Below, in pieces: positions 57,236 through 64,000 of a stretch of DNA of 64,000 bases (the first letter of the stretch is position 1; the number at the start of each line of letters is the position of its first letter). Both the position numbers and the translations under genes were made by a program. This DNA is from Turnera subulata (taxonomy: Eukaryota > Streptophyta > Magnoliopsida > Malpighiales > Passifloraceae): contig JAKUCV010003363.1 in NCBI GenBank assembly GCA_028386065.3, forward strand, positions 204,270 through 268,269. The letters are read 5' to 3'. Below the pieces are notes generated by a model. The model made no database searches. It was not told where the DNA came from and was given only the letters and a program-made list of their open reading frames with translations.

Positions 57236-57500
57236 TTCATATTTTCTCTCTTTTCTTTTTTTTTTCTTTCTTCCTTTTTCTCTTTTCTGGTTCTTCTTCT
57301 TTTTTTTTTTTTTTTTTTTCTTTTTTTTCGTTTTTCTGCTTCTCTTTTTTTTTCTTTTCTTCTTCTCTTTTCCACTCTCTCTGTTTTCTTTTTTTTCTAT
57401 TTTTTGTTTCTTTTTTTTTCCTTTTCCTTTCCTTTTTCTTTTTCTCTTTTTTTTCTTTTCTCTCTTTTTTTTTTTCTCCTCTCCTCTCTTCCTCTCCTTC
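57236..57500. repeat. Pyrimidine-rich tract in LARD-4 LTR
   Basis: About 265 bp of nearly pure T/C. On the opposite strand it gives artificial Lys/Glu/Arg-rich ORFs. A shorter version is in the other LTR (62400-62612). Confidence 0.95.
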
Positions 57501-57984
57501 TCCACCGGTTTCCTTCTCTGCTTCTTTTATAAACTGTAAATCTACTATTAATCATGTGAATTATCAATAATGCAGGCGGGTCCGGTCCGGACCAGAAAAT
57601 AACTGATACCCCCTTAGTTATTTTTCGGTGTGATTTTCCGAGAAATTCCGAAACCCGAAAAATACCAACTTAGTTCCAAAAAATTCAAGGAAAAATCACG
57701 AGCGCGGAAAAACTCTCGGTTTCGAAAAACGACTCCCGATTTACCTTGAATTAATTACCCAAGATTAATTCAACAGTAAATCACGGTAAAAGACTTCTAC
57801 AGTCCCGGTAAAAATCAAAAATTTTACCCGGGCTGTTACAGTCTACCCACCTTAAAAAGAATTTCGTCCCCGAAATTCCGTCTTATCCGTGGGTCCTACC
57901 ACGATAAGATTCTGGCACACTCTGCCAGGTGTCCAACCTCAACCCGAGATACCGCTTATACCCTTAAGCGACATCTCATCCGCT

Positions 57985-57992
57985 TATAAATA
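57985..57992 (+). promoter_or_regulatory. TATA box of antisense ORF-A (LARD-4)
   Basis: TATAAATA, 42 bp before ATG 58027, within a conserved upstream block (57870-57984). Confidence 0.7.
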
Positions 57993-58026
57993 CCAAACCT
58001 CATGACAGGCATACTCACACACGGCC

Positions 58027-58404
58027 ATGGATTCTCCACTGAGATCAAGGACAACCTCTGACTCCGAGAACAACAGCTACATCGGCGGCACGGCTTTCCC
58101 AACAAGCTCCGAGGAAGAACCTCCGAAGAAGCGCTTCAAGACGAACATCGTCGGCCTGAAGGAGCACATGGTCGTTTCCCCAAAATGACGGAAGAAGCGT
58201 GCCGTCAAGAAGGCTGAGGATCGCAAGGGCAAGGCGGTAGCTGAGAGCAGCACTCCGCAACAGAAGCTGACGCAACTGAACGTCTCGCTGAAGAAAATCA
58301 GCTCGGCGGTGGCGCAAATCGAACTGGCGTGCACGGAACTGTTCCCACACATGAAGAACGTCCAACAACTTGTAAAAGATCTAGAGAAGCAAGTAACTCA
58401 GTAG
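58027..58404 (+). pseudogene. Antisense ORF-A of LARD-4, one premature stop
   Basis: Same 125-codon frame as LARD-3 ORF-A with no indels. Codon 54 is TGA (58186-58188) where LARD-3 has an Arg codon in the basic cluster. The rest, including PKKRFKTN and the helical C-terminus, is well kept, and most differences are silent. AATAAA is at 58441. The stop looks recent. Confidence 0.75.
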
Positions 58405-58669
58405 AGTACTTCTTCTCCGTAGTAAAATTATCATGAAATAAATAAAATAAGTTTCGTTTTTAAATCAAAAACTCCTGTTCAATTGTGAAAACTCATGCTA
58501 ACAGAAAAATAAAAACATCACAAAGCAAAACAAAAATCATCAATAAGAATATAAAATCAAATATAAATAAATTAAAAATTAAATCTCATTTAACAAAACC
58601 AAAATATAAAGAAGTTAAAACAAAAATGTTTCATGATCGGTGCCCAAATCGGTCCTAAGCAGATACGTG

Positions 58670-58893
58670 ACATACGGAACTAACGGTGACGATCACGAGC
58701 ACGTCCTGTGTCCCTCGAAAGACACGTTACCCACTTGTTCACAAATTCTGCATGAGCCGAAAACGTCTGTCGAGTCTCGTATCTCTCCACGATGTCCGAA
58801 GAGCTGTAAACTTGTCGCACATGCGCTCTACTCGAGATGTGGTCCCATCTGTCCAGCATCAACGGTCACGGATGCATGTGATAAAAGATGCAA
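58670..58893 (+). other. Conserved block between the antisense ORFs (LARD-4)
   Basis: Counterpart of 41220-41480. It includes GGTGACGATCACGAG and TGTCGCACATGCGCTCTACT. Unknown role. Confidence 0.45.
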
Positions 58894-59095
58894 GAAAAAT
58901 ATAGTAAAACCATGATAAGAAAGGACAAGATAGCCAGAGCGAAAGAAAATCATGAGTTAGGAAAAGGCTGAAAAACTCTGGCATGGTAGTCTGAAAAACG
59001 CGTAAAGTGACAAAGCAATAAATGAAAGCAACGGTAAATTTTCAAAAAAAACAAATCTTGAAAATCAAAAACGGTAATCACGCTCCCCATAAGAG

Positions 59096-59103
59096 TATAA
59101 AAG
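59096..59103 (+). promoter_or_regulatory. TATA box of antisense ORF-B (LARD-4)
   Basis: TATAAAAG, 116 bp before ATG 59212, followed by an A-rich leader. Confidence 0.7.
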
Positions 59104-59211
59104 AAGGAGCAGTGATGTGTAAATCATCAAAAGCATCAAAAGCAAACAAAACACTTAGGCAAACAAAACCACAAAACGCTGAAAAACAAAAGACCAATAC
59201 GTCCCAACACA

Positions 59212-59895
59212 ATGCCTGCTCCATCCTCAGTCTTCTTCGTCGAAGGTGCCAACCTAGGCAGAAGGAACCGTCTGGCATACAGCATGGTCAACGAACGCGC
59301 TGAAGAGCTACCGAACGAGCTCGGCAGAATGCCGCGTCTAGTCTTTGTCAACGAGCTCTACTCATCGCGGTTCTTCGTCACTCCAATGGAAGAGGTGTTC
59401 TTCCTAGAGGACCACGGCACTCTGAGGACATCCTACTACGGATCGACAAACTCCGTGATGTTCTTCATCTCCGAAAGGCTACAGGAGTTCAAATTTGAGT
59501 CCACTTGCCAAACTGTAGAGCAAGGTGCCTACTACCAACTCTCGATGACGGCTCAAAGCATGCCCAGAATGACTCGACTACCTCCAACTTGGCCAAAGGC
59601 ACGACTACTGGTGTGGAACTGCAGAGGAGTTGCAAGGCGTGCCCAGGAGTTCTCGCGTACTCTGAGGGACCTGAAGAACCAATACAAGCCAAACATGGTT
59701 CTTCTGACGGAGAGCCAGTGGCAACCTCGAGACGATCACGGTCTCATCCCACTCCGGTTCCCTCAAGCTAACCGGTTCGAGATTCCTGGCCAAAGCGATA
59801 GGGGCGGTATGTGGTTCTCGTGGCGCGACAGGGTCACGGTCAACATCAACAACGACCCAAATAGTTTCCGTGTCAATGTCGTTCCAAGGCATTAA
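59212..59895 (+). CDS. Antisense ORF-B of LARD-4: unknown domain plus LINE/APE-type endonuclease N-terminus (227 aa)
   Basis: Intact frame from ATG 59212 to the TAA at 59893-59895. Residues 1-127 are of unknown type. Residues about 131-215 resemble the first part of a LINE endonuclease: LLVWNCRGVARR (N136), LKNQYKPNMVLLTESQ (E167), IPGQSDRGGMWFSWRD. The last catalytic motifs are missing, so it may serve as a binding rather than cutting module, or be inert. Against LARD-3 ORF-B I count by hand about 48 silent and 32 replacement codon differences in about 220 codons without indels until the very end. It is antisense to the element and has its own TATA box. I cannot assign a function. Confidence 0.8.
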   Translation: MPAPSSVFFVEGANLGRRNRLAYSMVNERAEELPNELGRMPRLVFVNELYSSRFFVTPMEEVFFLEDHGTLRTSYYGSTNSVMFFISERLQEFKFESTCQTVEQGAYYQLSMTAQSMPRMTRLPPTWPKARLLVWNCRGVARRAQEFSRTLRDLKNQYKPNMVLLTESQWQPRDDHGLIPLRFPQANRFEIPGQSDRGGMWFSWRDRVTVNINNDPNSFRVNVVPRH

Positions 59896-60154
59896 ATGTA
59901 TTTTATTTTTATAAAATATCAAAAATCAATGTAATATTTCCCTTTGTAATCAAAATATCAGTATTATTAATAATATTTGTATTTTCGCTATTTATGGCAT
60001 CATTACCTCTTATGTGTATGTCCCACGACAGCTGGCGTCCCTTGACTTGATCCATAATGCACTAACTAAAATGATATAGAATAATAAACAATGGAGCGAA
60101 CTATGCAAACAAGACAACAAACACACAAAGACTGCCCAACAAGACCTAACGCCC

Positions 60155-60166
60155 GCTCCGCTACCA
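60155..60166 (-). other. Primer-binding site of LARD-4
   Basis: The minus strand reads TGGTAGCGGAGC. A gag-start relic with MDQVKGRQLSWDIHIRG begins about 100 nt further on (ATG at 60053-60055, minus). Confidence 0.8.
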
Positions 60167-60169
60167 AAA

Positions 60170-62612
60170 AGAAACGCCCCGACCCGTATTTACCGTACAC
60201 AGTAAACACGTGCCGGAACTATGACGACCCAACCAAAACTAGCCCAGCATACAGTGTATACAACAGGAACACGGGCTCAACAGCCCAAAAATAACAACAT
60301 CAATAATAACAAAATCGGCCCAATGGCCCAACAGTAAAATATCACATCCGGCCCAATGGCCCAATAATAACAATAAAATGCACAGCGGAAGACTTAATGA
60401 CTCACATAAACACTGTATGCGACATAGATGCAAACTATAGATCCAAGCCCTGTCCAAGGGATAACGTCGCAGCCTGTCTGGAATGCATCAACCTGTACCA
60501 AAAGTAACTCATCCTACGGGATGAAAGCCCGCAGGTGAGGGGTGAGTCCGAAGTGCTCACCGACGAAGGATAGACCAACAATATGAACACTAAAAATACT
60601 CAAGGTCCAAAACAGGTAAAAACCGACCAAAAGACTCAACAAAAACCAATTATCCAATTTTATCTTTCCGGGCCCCGTCACGGATAAACTAGTGGTCAAA
60701 CCTGGTTATCAACACATTCCGGGCGCCAGACCAAAAATACGAACCCAGGGATAGACATCCCAAATATAACAAACCGGGATAGACATCCCAAGCATAGACA
60801 TGCTTATCAAGTAACCCAGGTCAAGGCCACCACGAAACAGTCTTAAACCATCGAGTCGTACCACTACTTATCATGCGACAATTATATTACCGTCATTAAA
60901 ATCAAATTACAAGGATCGACATCCCTAACCAAAATACCGGGATAGACATCCCATCCAAAAATCAAGGATCGACATCCTTTCACAACTTATTAATTAATCC
61001 ATTATACTTATTCCAAAAGACACAGAAAATCAACACGGGGATAAACATCCCAAAAACCAACGCGACACCGGGATAAACATCCCGAACCAAAACATAGCAA
61101 AAGCAACAATCAACAATGCACAATCATCAAAACATAATAACCGAGTAATATACGCACATATCGAAGGAAATCCATCCTCACCTTGGCCGATTACTCAACT
61201 CCGGAAAACAATGACCGGTCCGACGCCGGCTCCTCGGGAAACTGCCCGATATCCAACCTATACCACAAATAATGTATACACATAAATGCACATAAGAGTC
61301 TGTCATGATGCCAGTACTGCGAAATATACCCATCCCGGTTCTTATCCGTTATTATTTCCATTTATCAAAAATATTTTACCATACGTATATCCGAATATAA
61401 TTTCGGTACCATACTTTAATTAAAATTCTTTTTCAAAATATTTTCATAAAATACTTATAATCTTCCAAAATAATAATCAGCATAATTTTCCAGAAAAATT
61501 AATAACCTATTTATAATTTTCAGAAAATATATATAGTACTTATCTTTTCTAAATATATATAGTAATAATATTTTCCAACACAAAATATAATTAACTTTAA
61601 TTTAAAAATACATATATATATAATTTCCACAACCATAATTTCCAGAGAAAATAATACATATATTAAATTTCCAGAAATTAATTTCATGGTACATATATAT
61701 TCTCCAAATAATAATAGTTTTTCCTAAGTAAAACTTAATTATTTATCAAAGTAAATATATTTATATTTTCTTGAAAATACCAGAATCAAATTGTCCATAA
61801 TTTTCTCAAAATAAATATATAATTTTTTTCTAAAATTATATATCAGATTATTAATAAATAGATATATATAAATAAATTGTTTTTTTTAATTAAATGGACT
61901 GGGCTGAACAGTGCCGGCCCAGACCCTGCACAGTGCCAAGCCCAGGCCCGTGCAGCGCCCAGCAGCACAGTCTGGCCCGCCCAAGCCCAAATCAAACCCA
62001 GCCCAACAACAAAGATCCAAGGCGCGACCCGACCAGAGTATACGGGTCGGACGCGGGTTCGGGTCTGCTCACCTTGGTTCTGCAACGACGGCGACGCGAC
62101 GAGGCACGGGAGAAGGCGAGCGAGCACAGCACGACGTTGGGGCGGCGGAAAACTGGCGCGGCGACATCGGCCTGAGGCGGCAGGCACGAGGATGGTGGAT
62201 CTGTCGGGTTCTGCTCGAGGGTCAACGGCCCTCAGCGGCGCGTCAGGCGGCAGAATCGATCGGAGGCGGCGCCGTTGAGGTCGCGACGGCGCGGCGATCC
62301 TGACGGCGTCGATGGTGAGTCGAGCAGCGGCGCCGATCCGTCCGGAGTGCACAGTGACGGGAAGGAGGAGGAGGTGACGCACTGTGCAAAAACCGATTTT
62401 CTCCATTTTCATATTTTCTCTCTTTTTTTTTTCTTTCTTCCTTTTTCTCTTTTCTGTTTCTTCTTCTTTTTTTATTTTTTTTTGATTTTCTGCTTCTCTT
62501 TTTTTTTCTTTTCTTCTTCTCTTTTCCACTCTCTCTGTTTTCTTTTTTTTTCTATTTTCTATTTCTTTTTTTTCTTTTCCTTTCCTTTTTCTTTTTCTCT
62601 TTTTTTTTTTTC
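60170..62612 (-). repeat. LARD-4 5' LTR, truncated in the pyrimidine tract
   Basis: It starts AGAAACGCCCC (first base mutated from T) and follows 54998-57470 almost base for base. It lacks the last about 365 bp, including the GGGCTGTTACA end. CAGCGGAAG is at 60383-60391 and the hairpin array is at 60747-61084. Confidence 0.88.
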
Positions 62613-62616
62613 AAAA

Positions 62617-64000
62617 TGAAACGCCCCGACCCGTATTTACCGTACACAGTAAACACGTGCCGGAACTGTGACGACCCAACCAAAATAAGACCAGCATACA
62701 GTGTATACAATAGAAATCCGGGCTCAACAGCCCAAAGTAAAAACAGTAATAACAACTCAACTGGCCCAATGGCCCAACAATAATAAAACAGTGTACAGCG
62801 GAAGACTTATAAAACTCACATAAACACTGTATGCATTGATGCAAACTATGGATCCGAGCCCTGTCCAAGGGATAACGCTGCAGCCTGTCTGGAATGCATC
62901 AAACCTGTACAAAAAATAACTCATCCTACCGGATGAAAGCCCGCAGGTGAGAGGTGAGTCCGAAGTGCTCACCGACGAAGGAAAGACAATCAATATGAAC
63001 ACTAAAAATTACTCAAGTCAAAAATAACAGTCAAACCAAAAGACTCGACCCAAAGCCGAAAAGACTCAAAAAACCAATTATCCAATTTTATCTTTTCGGG
63101 CCCCGTCACGGATAAGCTAGGGTCGTACCAGGTTATCAACCTGTTCCTGGTGCCAGATCAAAAAGAACCCAGGGATCGACATCCCAAAACTACGAACCCA
63201 GGGATAGACATCCCAAAAATATATCACGGGATAGACATCCCAAGCATAGACGTGCTTATCACGCGAACCCAGATCATGGCCACCACAAAACAGTCTCTAA
63301 CCATCGAGTCGTACCACTACTTATCACGTGAGAAATATATTATCGTTATCAAAGTCAAATTGTAAGGATCGACATCCCTAACCAAAGTACCAAGGATCGA
63401 CATCCTTGTCACAATTTATTATTAATCCATTATTCTTATTCCAAAAGACACAGAAAATCAACACGGGGATAAACATCCCAACCACAATCACAACAAATGT
63501 GACAAACAATAGTGCAACAATCAACAAACATGATAACCGAGTAATACAGGCACATATTGAAGGAAATCCATCCTCACCTTGGCCGATTACTCAACTCCGG
63601 AAAACAATGACCGGTCCGACGCCGGCTCCTCGGGAAATTGCCCGATATCCAACCTATACCACAAATAATGTATACACATAAATGCACATAAGAGTATGTC
63701 ATGATGCCAGTACTGCGAAATATACCCATCCCGGTTCTTATCCGTTATTATTTCCATTTATCAAAAATATTTTACCATACGTATATCCGAATATAATTTC
63801 GGTACCATACTTTAATTAAAATTCTTTTTCAAAATATTTTCATAAAATACTTATAATCTTCCAAAATAATAATCAGCATAATTTTCCAGAAAAATTAATA
63901 ACCTATTTATAATTTTCAGAAAATATATATAGTACTTATCTTTTCTAAATATATATAGTAATAATATTTTCCAACACAAAATATAATTAACTTTAATTTA
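62617..64000 (-). repeat. LARD-5 LTR start, continues beyond the window
   Basis: It begins TGAAACGCCCCGACC directly after TTTTTCAAAA. CAGCGGAAG is at 62796-62804 and the mini-hairpin array is at 63172-63479. The first about 970 bp are clearly diverged from LARD-4. From about 63590 to the window end it is almost identical to LARD-4. Confidence 0.85.

Larger units (their letters stand above)
54998..57840 (-). repeat. LARD-4 3' LTR
   Basis: 2843 bp, TGAAACGCCCCGACC to GGGCTGTTACA. It holds CAGCGGAAG (55211-55219), the GGTGAGTCC-CTCACC hairpin (about 55360), the mini-hairpin array (55575-55912), an AT-rich TTTCC-word block (56170-56680), a GC-rich block (56725-57190) and a long pyrimidine tract (57236-57500). 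Confidence 0.9.
54998..62612 (-). mobile_element. LARD-4: gypsy-type LTR element carrying two antisense genes
   Basis: 3' LTR 54998-57840, interior 57841-60169, 5' LTR 60170-about 62612 (truncated). Minus orientation: PBS at 60155-60166, PPT beside 57841. The LTRs are almost identical over their shared about 2.4 kb, so the insertion is very young. The interior again has no gag-pol but two plus-strand ORFs homologous to those of LARD-3. The right end is cut by LARD-5, so the second TSD copy cannot be seen. Confidence 0.9.

Noticed and set aside
56680..57505. Long Lys/Glu/Arg-rich minus-strand ORFs (up to 231 codons) and Phe/Ser-rich plus ORFs
   Set aside because: They are translations of a nearly pure pyrimidine/purine tract and a GC-rich LTR segment. 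The matching LTR at 61843-62529 differs in length there, so no protein is conserved.
58045..58368. 107-codon minus-strand ORF opposite ORF-A of LARD-4
   Set aside because: Differences from LARD-3 fall mainly on silent positions of the plus frame, and TATA box, start context and AATAAA all support the plus strand.

Overview
The window is plant nuclear DNA, almost certainly from a eudicot and plausibly a woody rosid. The evidence is GT-AG introns, Ty1/copia and Ty3/gypsy pol signatures, large non-autonomous LTR elements, plant-type LINE fragments and one plant MATE transporter gene. I cannot name the species. Only one ordinary host gene is visible: an apparently intact 8-exon MATE (DETOXIFICATION-type) transporter on the minus strand at 22586-25255, predicted at 486 aa. 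Nearly everything else is nested retroelements, whose boundaries I took from LTR ends, primer-binding sites (PBS), polypurine tracts (PPT) and target-site duplications (TSD).

Left block (1-22215). Opposed copia fragments lie at 1-2085. They are followed by a LINE (minus) that is split by copia-A (2475-21826, minus, TSD GGAAG). Copia-A was itself hit twice. A deleted Ty3/gypsy element (2623-6614, plus, TSD CCTAG) landed in its 3' LTR. A large-LTR derivative, LARD-1 (9414-17502, minus, LTRs about 3.3 kb), landed in its interior.

Gene island (22216-29304). This holds the MATE gene and about 4 kb of upstream AT-rich DNA in which I see no other gene.

Right block (29305-47800). A second LINE (minus) is split by copia-B (29348-47553, minus, TSD ACTGT). 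Copia-B contains LARD-2 (30040-34071, plus, TSD ACCAT), LARD-3 (37470-45100, minus, TSD AAGTC) and a solo LTR (45268-46614, TSD AACTG). Removing these leaves a normal copia of about 5.2 kb with gag, protease, integrase, RT and RNase H relics.

Far right (47900-64000). There is a solo LARD-type LTR (48496-51725), AT-rich DNA with a probable SINE, LARD-4 (54998-62612, minus) and the start of another LTR, LARD-5 (62617 onward, running off the window).

The most unusual feature is inside LARD-3 and LARD-4. Where gag-pol should be, each carries two ORFs antisense to the element. Each ORF has its own TATA box at conserved spacing. ORF-A (125 aa) is basic with a helical C-terminus. ORF-B (about 227 aa) is an unknown domain joined to the start of a LINE/APE-type endonuclease fold. 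Between the two elements, silent differences clearly outnumber amino-acid changes in both ORFs, which suggests purifying selection. The LTRs of this family also carry arrays of tiny hairpins with compensatory arm changes.
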